Of a stretch of DNA of 31,355 nt, positions 16,134 through 23,458 are shown piece by piece. The translations under genes were made by a program, and so were the position numbers. The stretch covers positions 1 to 31,355 of the forward strand of contig CAJTNL010000017.1 of NCBI GenBank assembly GCA_910577755.1, read 5' to 3'. How positions within the stretch are numbered: the stretch's first letter is position 1; every line of letters starts with the position of its first letter. Below the pieces are notes generated by a model that saw only the letters and a list, made by a program, of their open reading frames with translations, ran no database searches and was not told the origin of the DNA. Origin of the DNA: an uncultured Eubacteriales bacterium (GTDB lineage: Bacteria > Bacillota > Clostridia > Oscillospirales > Acutalibacteraceae).

Positions 16134-16721
16134 GTGATAATATGCTCAGTTAAAGCGAAAGTCAAGCTGGCGGTAATTGGTGTTTTAGGTGTAATTGCGG
16201 CGGCTTTAATTACAATGATTATTTTTTTAAATTTTAAAGGAGAAACGTGGGTTGTGGTTGCCGGTTTGGAATATTCCGTACAGGCAGGGGAAAATGAGCA
16301 GAGAATCGCTTTTTTCAAGCAGTTCGGATGGGAGGTTTCGGAGCAGCCGCTTTCAGTGGAAGAAGTGGTGATTCCACAAGAATTCAATGCGGTATATGAA
16401 CGCTATAATCAACTGCAAAAATCACAGGGTATGGATCTTACGAAATACGTAGGAAAAACGGTAAAAAAGGTGGTATATGAAATTTTGAATTATCAAAGGC
16501 AGGATACGATAGTGTACGGTACCTTACTTATTTATGATAATAAGGTCATTGGTGGGGACATCAGCTCAGCGGAGCTGAACGGATTTATGTGCGGTTTTAT
16601 GGGAGAGAGCGGGGCGGTTTCCATGGTAAAAAGCGCTGCAATTATAAACGAGGATGCAATAGAAGAAGCTACAGCGCAACCGCATGGCGACATTCAGCAA
16701 GATGCTTACCCAATAGATTAA
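16134..16721 (+). CDS. DUF4830-like membrane-anchored protein
   Basis: This gene encodes about 195 aa. The GTG at 16134 is chosen because GGAAAGG lies 8 nt upstream and because the longer frame begins inside a terminator; the exact start is uncertain. One transmembrane helix (about residues 10-33) is followed by an exposed domain that resembles the DUF4830 pattern of clostridia: FFKQFGWEV, a central VVIPQEFNAVYERYNQLQKSQGMDLTKYVGKTVKK segment, and YGTLLIYDNKVIGGDISS near the end. The C terminus is acidic and disordered. The function of the family is unknown to me. In other clostridia such genes often sit beside an RsuA-type pseudouridine synthase gene, as here, but that is from general recollection. 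Confidence 0.75.
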   Translation: MIICSVKAKVKLAVIGVLGVIAAALITMIIFLNFKGETWVVVAGLEYSVQAGENEQRIAFFKQFGWEVSEQPLSVEEVVIPQEFNAVYERYNQLQKSQGMDLTKYVGKTVKKVVYEILNYQRQDTIVYGTLLIYDNKVIGGDISSAELNGFMCGFMGESGAVSMVKSAAIINEDAIEEATAQPHGDIQQDAYPID

Positions 16722-16731
16722 AAGAGCGCTT

Positions 16732-16758
16732 TTGTTTCAGCCATAAATGTGATATAAT
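16732..16758 (+). promoter_or_regulatory. Extended -10 promoter for rsuA
   Basis: TGATATAAT (16750-16758) is an extended -10 element with a TTGTTT-like -35 (16732-16737) 15 bp away. It lies 30 nt before the ATG at 16788, so rsuA can be transcribed independently. Confidence 0.55.
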
Positions 16759-16787
16759 AAAGCTACTGATTATGGGAGCTGGTAGCT

Positions 16788-17501
16788 ATGATAGAACGTT
16801 TGGATAAAGTACTGGCATCGCAAAATATTGGAAGCCGAAAAGAAGTTGGACACCTCATTCGTAAAGGAATTGTAACGGTAAACGGAATTGTTGTAAAAAA
16901 AGCGGATATGAAAGTAAATGGAGAACTAGATAAAATTTGCGTAAACGGTGCTGCGTTACAGTTTAAACGATATTTATATTTGATGATGAATAAGCCTGCG
17001 GGAATATTGAGTGCGTCCAGAGATAATCTCTGCCAAACCGTATTAAATTTATTACCGCAAACTTACCAACGCAGAGGTTTGTTTCCGGCAGGCAGGTTGG
17101 ACCGGGATACAGAGGGCCTATTGATTATTACTAATGACGGAATTTTTGCACATAAAATGCTGGCGCCTAAAAGTAATATTGATAAGGTGTACCATGCAAA
17201 ACTGAATGTACCTGTCACAGCAGAGGATATTGTGCGGTTTGCACAGGGCGTAGTGATTAATGGGTTACATTGTTTGCCGGCTAGTTTAGAATCTTTTGAA
17301 AAAAATAATGAGCCTTGGGCGCGGATAACTGTTTGTGAGGGAAAATTTCATCAGGTAAAGCGTATGCTTGCAGCCTGCGGTAAAATAGTGCTGTATTTAG
17401 AGCGGGTGAAAATTGGTAATTTAGAGTTAGATACGGATTTGAAACGGGGACAAGTAAGAGAATTAACGATAGAAGAAAAAGATGCAATTTTGCACAAATA
17501 A
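16788..17501 (+). CDS. rsuA: RsuA-family pseudouridine synthase
   Basis: This 237-aa enzyme isomerises a specific uridine in rRNA to pseudouridine. In this family the target is usually a 16S site. Residues 1-50 form an S4 RNA-binding domain (ERLDKVLASQNIGSRKEVGHLIRKG). The catalytic motif GRLDRDTEGLLIITNDG has Asp105. Motifs NKPAGILSA (about 68-76) and KFHQVKRMLAACG (about 185-197) are typical of the RsuA/RluB/E/F branch. A GGGAG site lies 9 nt before the ATG. Whether it acts on 16S (RsuA) or 23S (RluB/F) RNA cannot be decided surely. The length and the absence of a long C-terminal tail favour RsuA. Confidence 0.85.
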   Translation: MIERLDKVLASQNIGSRKEVGHLIRKGIVTVNGIVVKKADMKVNGELDKICVNGAALQFKRYLYLMMNKPAGILSASRDNLCQTVLNLLPQTYQRRGLFPAGRLDRDTEGLLIITNDGIFAHKMLAPKSNIDKVYHAKLNVPVTAEDIVRFAQGVVINGLHCLPASLESFEKNNEPWARITVCEGKFHQVKRMLAACGKIVLYLERVKIGNLELDTDLKRGQVRELTIEEKDAILHK

Positions 17502-17506
17502 TTGTA

Positions 17507-17540
17507 AATGAACTGTATATTGTGACAGTTCATTTTTTAT
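17507..17540 (+). terminator. Terminator after rsuA
   Basis: AATGAACTGT (17507-17516) pairs with ACAGTTCATT (17525-17534) and is followed by a T run. It starts just after the rsuA stop codon. The 240 bases that follow, up to 17779, are AT-rich and hold no recognised element. Confidence 0.8.
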
Positions 17541-17779
17541 ATACAAAATACACAAACCATAATTGTACAAAAATATGGAAAATTTTTTCAATAAATAAAA
17601 AAAATATAAATTTGATATGAAATTATGCTAAATAGGTTGAAAAAAACATAATCTTTGTGTAAAATAAATAATATCAAAAAGCTTGTAATGACAAACTGAC
17701 CAAATGATTACGAAAAATTAATAAATTACATGCACAATTTGCTTTACGTTATTTTTACAATAAAGTTAGGGGGAACGAT

Positions 17780-18865
17780 ATGTCGAACAGATTGTATCAG
17801 GGTGTTATTCACCAAATGCGTGATGCCATTGATAGAACAATTGGTGTAATGGATGAGACATCCGTAATTATCGCTTGCAGTGAATTGGGGAGAATTGGTG
17901 AAGTGAATGAAAGTGTAAATGCTGAGACAATGGCTTCTGCAGACACTTTTAGCCTGAATGGATATACTTACAAATCATTTGGAAACAGCACCAAGCCTGA
18001 ATTTGCGGTTTTTGTTTCGGGTACGGACAGTGAGGCTGTAAAATATGCCAATTTACTGGCGATTTCTCTTAGCAGTATTAAGCAGTATTATGATGAAAAA
18101 TATGACCGCAGTAATTTTATCAAAAATGTGATTCTTGATAATATTTTACCCGGAGATATTTATCTCAAAGCTAGAGAGCTGCGCTTCAATGCAGATGTTA
18201 GCCGTGTTTGTATGTTGATTAAAATTACGAATAAATCTGATATTTCGGCTTACGATGTAATTCAAACTTTATTCCCTGACAAAACCAAGGACTTTGTTAT
18301 TAATATTAACGAAACTGACATTGCTTTGGTCAAAGAAATTCGCAGCGATATTGATGTTAAAGATCTTGATAAATTGGCGCGTTCTATTGTTGATACTCTT
18401 TCCAGCGAATTTTATACTCACAGCGTTATTGGTATTGGTACTATTGTAATGGGAATTAAAGATTTGGCGCGTTCTTTTAAAGAAGCACAAGTTGCTATGG
18501 AGGTTGGTAAGGTTTTTGATACGGAAAAGATTATTGTCAGCTATGATAATTTAGGTATTGCGCGTTTAATTTATCAATTACCTACTACTTTGTGCGATAT
18601 GTTTTTAAAAGAGGTTTTCAAACGTGGTTCCATTGAGTCGCTAGACCATGAAACTTTGTTTACAATTCAACGTTTTTTTGAAAATAATTTGAATGTTTCT
18701 GAAACATCACGTAAGTTGTTTGTTCATAGAAATACATTGGTTTACCGTTTGGAAAAAATTAAAAAAATTACCGGTCTTGATTTGCGTGAGTTTGAGGATG
18801 CAATTGTGTTTAAAGTTGCGTTGATGGTTAAAAAGTATCTTTCTTCCAATCCTGTAAAGTTATAG
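17780..18865 (+). CDS. CdaR/PucR-type transcriptional regulator
   Basis: This is a 361-aa cytoplasmic regulator. The C-terminal 65 residues match the PucR/CdaR helix-turn-helix: LFTIQRFFENNLNVSETSRKLFVHRNTLVYRLEKIKKITGLDLREFEDAIVFKVAL. The middle part (about 120-280) resembles the GGDEF-like sensor fold seen in the CdaR group, without catalytic motifs. The N-terminal 110 residues look like the sugar diacid-binding-type domain (IHQMRDAIDRTIGVMDETSVIIACSELGRIG). GGGGGAA lies before the ATG. It has its own terminator before ftsE. Its ligand and targets are unknown. A control role over the adjacent ftsEX genes is possible but unproven. Confidence 0.8.
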   Translation: MSNRLYQGVIHQMRDAIDRTIGVMDETSVIIACSELGRIGEVNESVNAETMASADTFSLNGYTYKSFGNSTKPEFAVFVSGTDSEAVKYANLLAISLSSIKQYYDEKYDRSNFIKNVILDNILPGDIYLKARELRFNADVSRVCMLIKITNKSDISAYDVIQTLFPDKTKDFVININETDIALVKEIRSDIDVKDLDKLARSIVDTLSSEFYTHSVIGIGTIVMGIKDLARSFKEAQVAMEVGKVFDTEKIIVSYDNLGIARLIYQLPTTLCDMFLKEVFKRGSIESLDHETLFTIQRFFENNLNVSETSRKLFVHRNTLVYRLEKIKKITGLDLREFEDAIVFKVALMVKKYLSSNPVKL

Positions 18866-18962
18866 GATCTACTTTTTGTCATAAATATCTACAAATGTTC
18901 TGTTAACAAAAATATTACAAAATTATAACAGAGTTTTCTTTAAAAGAATTAAAAGTTCTGTT

Positions 18963-19000
18963 CCCATTGGTATGATTATAAGAGATATCAATGGGTTTTG
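18963..19000 (+). terminator. Terminator between regulator and ftsE
   Basis: CCCATTG and CAATGGG, extended by a G·T pair and TAT/ATA, form a stem of about 11 bp (18963-18973 with 18985-18995). TTTT follows. It separates the regulator transcript from the ftsEX unit, whose promoter must lie between here and 19053 or upstream. Confidence 0.65.
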
Positions 19001-19052
19001 GTATCTTTATTGAGAATTACTCGAACTTTGTTACCCATGAGGAGAATTTATC

Positions 19053-20252
19053 TTGATTGAATTTAAAAATGTCTCCAAAGTATACCCCAACGGTGCGGTG
19101 GCTTTGAACAATGTAAATATTAAAATAGATAAAGGAGAGTTTGTTTTTATTGTTGGTTCGTCTGGAGCAGGTAAAAGTACCTTTTTAAAACTGATTATGT
19201 GTGAAGAATTACCGGATACAGGGGATATCATTTTTAATGGACGAAATTTGTCTAAAATACGTAGAAAAGACGTGCCTTATATTAGACGAAATATGGGTAT
19301 TGTATTTCAGGATTTTCGTTTGATTGATCATATGACGGTTTATGATAATATTGCATTTGCGATGCATGTGGTAGGTGCGAACAGTAAGGAAATTAAAATG
19401 CGTGTTCCTTATATTTGCGGTTTGGTTGGTCTTGAGAAAAAGATGAACTGCAGACCTTATGAACTTTCTGGTGGTGAGCAGCAGCGGGTGGGACTGGCAA
19501 GAGCGTTGGTTAATAATCCGCAAATGATTATTGCCGACGAACCTACCGGTAACGTAGATCCTGATTTATCCTTTGAAATTGTAGATTTACTTAATGAAAT
19601 TAACCGCCGAGGTACAACGGTGTTGATGGTTACACATGAGCATGATTTGGTGCAGCACTTTCATAAACGAGTAATTGAAATTAGTGGTGGTGCAGTGGTT
19701 GCCGATACCAATGTAAAAAATACACAGCAACCTCATGTTAAAACTACAATGTCTCCAGAATCGAAAATAATGCCGGAAGCTGTTGATTCTCAGGTTGTGA
19801 CCTCAGAATCTGTTGCATCGGCGGCATCTCTTGATGATACGCTGGCATCTGCTTATGACGGTCAAAGAACTGATGATGAGGAACAGTCGGTTAACAGTTT
19901 AGACACAGATTACAGAGAACTGCTGGAAAAATACAGTGAATATGAAGCGCAGTCAGATATCATGCAGGATACAGACTATGAAGAAGAAGTATTAGATGTT
20001 GCGGACGTTACTTCAAAAGAAATGACTGAGGATATGCAGGAGTATGTAGTCCATATTGAAACAGCTTTTCCCAGTTCTGGTGATATAGAGCACAGCACAA
20101 ATGAAAAAGATACACAGGGAAAAAGTACCGCTGAAAATATAGTGGCGGAAGAACAGTCAATGCATGACTTGGATGCTTTGGAACAATTGGAGATGGCGCT
20201 GAAAGATGAAGCAAAAGAGACTCATGACGATAAGGAGGTGGTGAAAGAATGA
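19053..20252 (+). CDS. ftsE: Cell-division ATPase FtsE with long acidic tail
   Basis: This is an ABC ATPase partner of FtsX. It starts with TTG, supported by AGGAGAA about 7-8 nt upstream. Residues 1-217 are a complete FtsE: Walker A GSSGAGKST (35-43), Q-loop VFQDFRLI, signature LSGGEQQ (138-144), Walker B IIADEP with Glu163, and H-loop His195. Residues about 218-399 form an unusual tail of about 180 aa, rich in Asp/Glu/Ser/Thr, with no hydrophobic core. It contains one charged amphipathic stretch (YRELLEKYSEYEAQ) and ends in a charged, acidic-rich helix-like stretch (MHDLDALEQLEMALKDEAKE). Typical FtsE is about 230 aa. The stop overlaps the ftsX start by 4 nt. Confidence 0.93.
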   Translation: MIEFKNVSKVYPNGAVALNNVNIKIDKGEFVFIVGSSGAGKSTFLKLIMCEELPDTGDIIFNGRNLSKIRRKDVPYIRRNMGIVFQDFRLIDHMTVYDNIAFAMHVVGANSKEIKMRVPYICGLVGLEKKMNCRPYELSGGEQQRVGLARALVNNPQMIIADEPTGNVDPDLSFEIVDLLNEINRRGTTVLMVTHEHDLVQHFHKRVIEISGGAVVADTNVKNTQQPHVKTTMSPESKIMPEAVDSQVVTSESVASAASLDDTLASAYDGQRTDDEEQSVNSLDTDYRELLEKYSEYEAQSDIMQDTDYEEEVLDVADVTSKEMTEDMQEYVVHIETAFPSSGDIEHSTNEKDTQGKSTAENIVAEEQSMHDLDALEQLEMALKDEAKETHDDKEVVKE

Positions 20253-21154
20253 AGCTAGACTACCTGTTTAAAGAAGGGATTAAAAATGCTTGGTCTAATC
20301 GTACCATGACAATAGCTTCGATTGCTGTATTAGTATCCTGCTTATTAATCACTGGTTCAGCAATTCTTTTTTCCATTAATGCTGCAAGGGCAATGGAAAT
20401 TTTTCAGGGCGGTAACTCTATATTGGTATATTTGGATGAAGATTTACCTACATTAGAAGCAGTGAAAATAGGTGAACAAATCAGCGCAAATGAAAATGTG
20501 CAGAACAGTGTGTTCGTTCCTAAGGATGAGGCTATACAGAGATATATTGATCGTTTAGGGGGCGATGGTGAGATTTTAGAAGGTCTGACTGGTCAGAACA
20601 ATCCTTTGCCTGATGCATTTCGTATTTCTATGAAAGATTTATCTATTTATGAACAGACTACCTCAGAACTTTTAAATATATCTGGTGTTCAAAGAATTTA
20701 TGATTATTCTGATACCGCCAATACATTAATACAGATGGATACGATGATTAGAATAATAGCAATTAGTGTTGTGATTGTACTGGGTGTGGTTTCTTTATTT
20801 ATTATTGCGAATACCATTCGTGTTACAATGCACTCACGCAGGCTGGAAATTAGTATTATGAAATCAGTAGGTGCAACCAACGGTTTTGTTAGAATACCTT
20901 TTTTGGTTGAAGGTGCATTGATTGGATGTATTGCTGGTTTGATTTCCAGCGGTTTAGTCGCTTTGGCATATAATTATGTTATGCAGGTGATTTCCAATAT
21001 GATGGATTCTTTTGTACCATTTTCTATATCTACGGTGATTCCATGGACCATTTTGGCTTTTATTGGTGTAGGTATTTTGTTTGGATTGGTTGGTGGATTT
21101 ATCTCTATTGGAAAATATTTAAATAAGGAAGGGAGTAAGGTCTTTGCTGTATAA
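20249..21154 (+). CDS. ftsX: Cell-division membrane protein FtsX
   Basis: This is a 301-aa FtsX. One membrane helix (about 20-42) precedes a large extracellular domain (about 43-165) that in other bacteria binds and switches on a wall hydrolase. Three further membrane helices (about 170-190, 215-237, 265-290) belong to the FtsX permease-like domain, with the conserved HSRRLEISIMKSVGATNGFVRIPFLVEGALIG stretch. AAGGAGGTGG lies before the ATG, which overlaps ftsE by ATGA. It works with FtsE as an ATP-driven transmembrane lever. The next gene, overlapping by 11 nt, encodes the probable hydrolase partner. Confidence 0.95.
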   Translation: MKLDYLFKEGIKNAWSNRTMTIASIAVLVSCLLITGSAILFSINAARAMEIFQGGNSILVYLDEDLPTLEAVKIGEQISANENVQNSVFVPKDEAIQRYIDRLGGDGEILEGLTGQNNPLPDAFRISMKDLSIYEQTTSELLNISGVQRIYDYSDTANTLIQMDTMIRIIAISVVIVLGVVSLFIIANTIRVTMHSRRLEISIMKSVGATNGFVRIPFLVEGALIGCIAGLISSGLVALAYNYVMQVISNMMDSFVPFSISTVIPWTILAFIGVGILFGLVGGFISIGKYLNKEGSKVFAV

Positions 21155-22412
21155 ATCTATAAAAATCAAACTCATAAAAATTTCACTTATTGCGGCTATG
21201 GCAGTTACCGTTGTAGTTGCTCCATTGCTTGGTCAATACGCAGCGCCTTCTGCTTCTGCTGCCACTTCTTTAGAGGATTTGCAGCAAAAGCAGAAAGATA
21301 TTCAAAAACAGCAAGAGGGGGTTCGTACCAAACTAGAAAGTTTGAAGGCAGATAAAGAAAAACAAGAGGAGTATAAAAACACTCTTGATGAGCAGTTGAT
21401 TCAAGTCAGGCAAGAAAAATACGTAATACAGGAGCGTATTAATGCATTGGACGCCCAAATCAATGAAAAGCAAAGAGAAATTAATGAGAAACAGCTTGAA
21501 ATTGATGTAAGTTTTGAGCAATTAGGTAAACGTTTGAATGCTATTTATTTGGCTGGAGAAACAAGCGCTTTAGAAGTGTTATTGCATTCAGATAATGCGA
21601 CTGAACTCATGGATAATATGGCAGTTGTACAAAGTATTACCGAGCATGACAAAAGGTTGATTGAAAACCTAAAGAAATTTATGAATGAAATCAAAGATCA
21701 AAAAGCGGTAATTGAGGTTAGTCGTACTGAAGTTGCTGCTGCTAAAATTGAGCTTGACAATAAACAGGATGAAATTAATGAACTGGTAGAAGAAAGCAAC
21801 AGGATTTTGGCTGAAATTGGCGCTAATATTGATGAGGCTACACATACCATGCACGCTTTAGATGAAGAAAGTGAGGAAGCGGAAGCTGCAATTAATCGTT
21901 GGTTTCAAGAGTACTATGCCAATCAGGCTAAGCAGGATTCTGTACAGAATCAAATTACACAAAATCAAAACAAGCCCAACCAAAATACTAATAACACCGG
22001 GGGTGTAATTAGTGGTGGTGTAAGCTCATCGGGATGGGCTTGGCCATGTCCCGGGGTGTATACTATTACCTCTGACTTTTGGGATAATAGAGCACATGGC
22101 GCTTTGGACATTGCCGGACCAGGTTGTGCAGGATCTCCTATTGTAGCTTCTAAAGCAGGTGTGGTGGTTCAGGTTAACACTGATAGTTGGGGCGGTGGTT
22201 ATGGTACCTATGCCTTTGTGGACCATGGCGGTGGATATATGACTGTATATGCACATATGAGCAGTCGTGTTGTAAGCGTTGGTCAATATGTAAGTCAGGG
22301 TCAGGTATTAGGCTATATTGGTAATACCGGAAACTCTTTTGGCGCTCATTTGCATTTTGAGGTTCGTTTAAATGGAGTGAAACAAAATCCTGCTAATTAT
22401 ATCTCTGCTTAA
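21144..22412 (+). CDS. Coiled-coil M23 (LytM) endopeptidase, FtsEX partner
   Basis: This gene encodes 422 aa. The TTG start at 21144, inside the ftsX end, is backed by GGGAGTAAGG. A signal peptide (about 1-40, ending SASAA) is followed by a long coiled coil (about 41-255, rich in K/E/Q). Then come an Asn/Gln-rich linker (about 265-285) and a LytM peptidase domain (about 290-420). The zinc site is complete: His318 and Asp322 (HGALD), His371 (YAHMS), and His402 and His404 (HLHFEV). This layout matches EnvC/PcsB-like FtsEX partners, but unlike EnvC the catalytic residues are all present, so it should itself cut peptide crosslinks in peptidoglycan at the septum. The overlap with ftsX supports a stoichiometric complex. 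Confidence 0.92.
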   Translation: MLYKSIKIKLIKISLIAAMAVTVVVAPLLGQYAAPSASAATSLEDLQQKQKDIQKQQEGVRTKLESLKADKEKQEEYKNTLDEQLIQVRQEKYVIQERINALDAQINEKQREINEKQLEIDVSFEQLGKRLNAIYLAGETSALEVLLHSDNATELMDNMAVVQSITEHDKRLIENLKKFMNEIKDQKAVIEVSRTEVAAAKIELDNKQDEINELVEESNRILAEIGANIDEATHTMHALDEESEEAEAAINRWFQEYYANQAKQDSVQNQITQNQNKPNQNTNNTGGVISGGVSSSGWAWPCPGVYTITSDFWDNRAHGALDIAGPGCAGSPIVASKAGVVVQVNTDSWGGGYGTYAFVDHGGGYMTVYAHMSSRVVSVGQYVSQGQVLGYIGNTGNSFGAHLHFEVRLNGVKQNPANYISA

Positions 22413-22471
22413 TTATAGGTATTTCAAATTAATTTCCAGCATTTGATTTGCTTTAATTAGGTGGTAAAATG

Positions 22472-22524
22472 TTTAAAGAAAATGGTGTAGTCCAAATTGG
22501 TTGGACTACACCATTTTCTTTAAA
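22472..22524. terminator. 24-bp perfect inverted repeat, bidirectional terminator
   Basis: TTTAAAGAAAATGGTGTAGTCCAA and its exact complement (22501-22524) enclose a 5-nt loop. The stem has a GC-containing core and A/T-rich ends. It lies 60 nt after the M23 gene and probably ends the ftsEX transcript. The perfect length is unusual for a terminator, and a repeat or MITE end is an alternative. Confidence 0.6.
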
Positions 22525-22795
22525 TGATGAAAAATTTAATATTTGATAACAGGAAGCTTGTTTTTGTATATATTTAATGCGTGCTTGTAGTACAACAAAA
22601 GGAGGTTGATGATTAATATAAATTATTTGATTTTTGTTTTTGCCGTGTTACCTGAAAAACTTACATATACCCTAATTACGATATTTTACATACCCTGATG
22701 AGTATATTTTATTGTATTAGGGTGTTGGCAGCTGAAATTTGGTGTTATATGGAAAAATAGTTAGGGGTAGTTTTGGGTTAATCCCTGAAATATCA

Positions 22796-22824
22796 TTGAC
22801 AGATGCAGAGAGATTTACTATAAT
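22796..22824 (+). promoter_or_regulatory. Perfect consensus sigma-A promoter of greA-lysS
   Basis: TTGACA (22796-22801), a 17-bp spacer and TATAAT (22819-22824) match the housekeeping consensus at every position. They lie 72 nt before the greA start. Strong constitutive expression of greA-lysS is expected. Confidence 0.85.
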
Positions 22825-22896
22825 AGAACATAAATATTCGTGGATTTTATTAACATATTCAAAATGATAAATACACATGAAGGTGGTTATTGATAT

Positions 22897-23382
22897 ATGT
22901 CTAAACCCATTTTTTTAACTGAAGAAGGTTTGGCGGCTCTGGAGCAGGAGTTGGATGATTTAAAATCAGTCAAACGGAAAGAAATTGCAGAGAAAATTAA
23001 ATTGGCTCTGTCATTCGGCGATTTATCTGAAAATAGCGAATATGATGAAGCAAAAAATGATCAGGCGATTGTTGAAGCACGTATTGCTGATATTGAAGTG
23101 ATGCTTAAAAATGTGCAAGTTATTGACGAAAGTGAACTTAGCACTGAAAATATACACATTGGCTCTAAAGTTGAAGTAAAGGCTACTATTTTAAAAACTG
23201 GTGAAGTGAACGTCAAAGAGTATCGTATTGTGGGTTCTAACGAAGCGAATCCAAAAGCTGGACGCATTTCCGATGAATCTTTAATTGGAAAGTCTTTACT
23301 GGGGCATACGGTTGGTGATAAAATTGAGATTGAAGTACCGGCAGGCATGATGCTTTATGAAGTGTTGAATATTTCTAAGTAA
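22897..23382 (+). CDS. greA: Transcription elongation factor GreA
   Basis: This 161-aa factor rescues backtracked RNA polymerase by stimulating transcript cleavage. The N-terminal coiled coil (about 8-75) has the family signature EEGLAALEQELDDLKSVKRKEIAEKIK and the acidic tip DLSENSEYDEAKNDQ. The C-terminal FKBP-like domain (about 82-160) ends in VGDKIEIEVPAG. The ribosome binding site AAGGTGG lies upstream of the ATG. It is followed at 76 nt by lysS, a pairing common in clostridia. Confidence 0.97.
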   Translation: MSKPIFLTEEGLAALEQELDDLKSVKRKEIAEKIKLALSFGDLSENSEYDEAKNDQAIVEARIADIEVMLKNVQVIDESELSTENIHIGSKVEVKATILKTGEVNVKEYRIVGSNEANPKAGRISDESLIGKSLLGHTVGDKIEIEVPAGMMLYEVLNISK

Positions 23383-23458
23383 GATGTAGGGGGCGGCGTG
23401 AGTTTTTCACCCTGCTTCTTGTTTTTTAAGACGTGCCAAAAGAATTGGGAGAGGTAAT

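Larger units (their letters stand above)
22413..22896. other. Intergenic region with large inverted repeats
   Basis: There is no confident gene in this 480-bp region. It contains the 24-bp inverted repeat at 22472-22524 and a second structured segment (22669-22723) in which ACCCTAAT pairs with ATTAGGGT. It also holds a possible 29-codon frame starting at 22609 behind AAAGGAGG, and the greA promoter at 22796-22824. The small frame's Shine-Dalgarno spacing is only about 3 nt, so I do not call it a gene. Confidence 0.6.
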
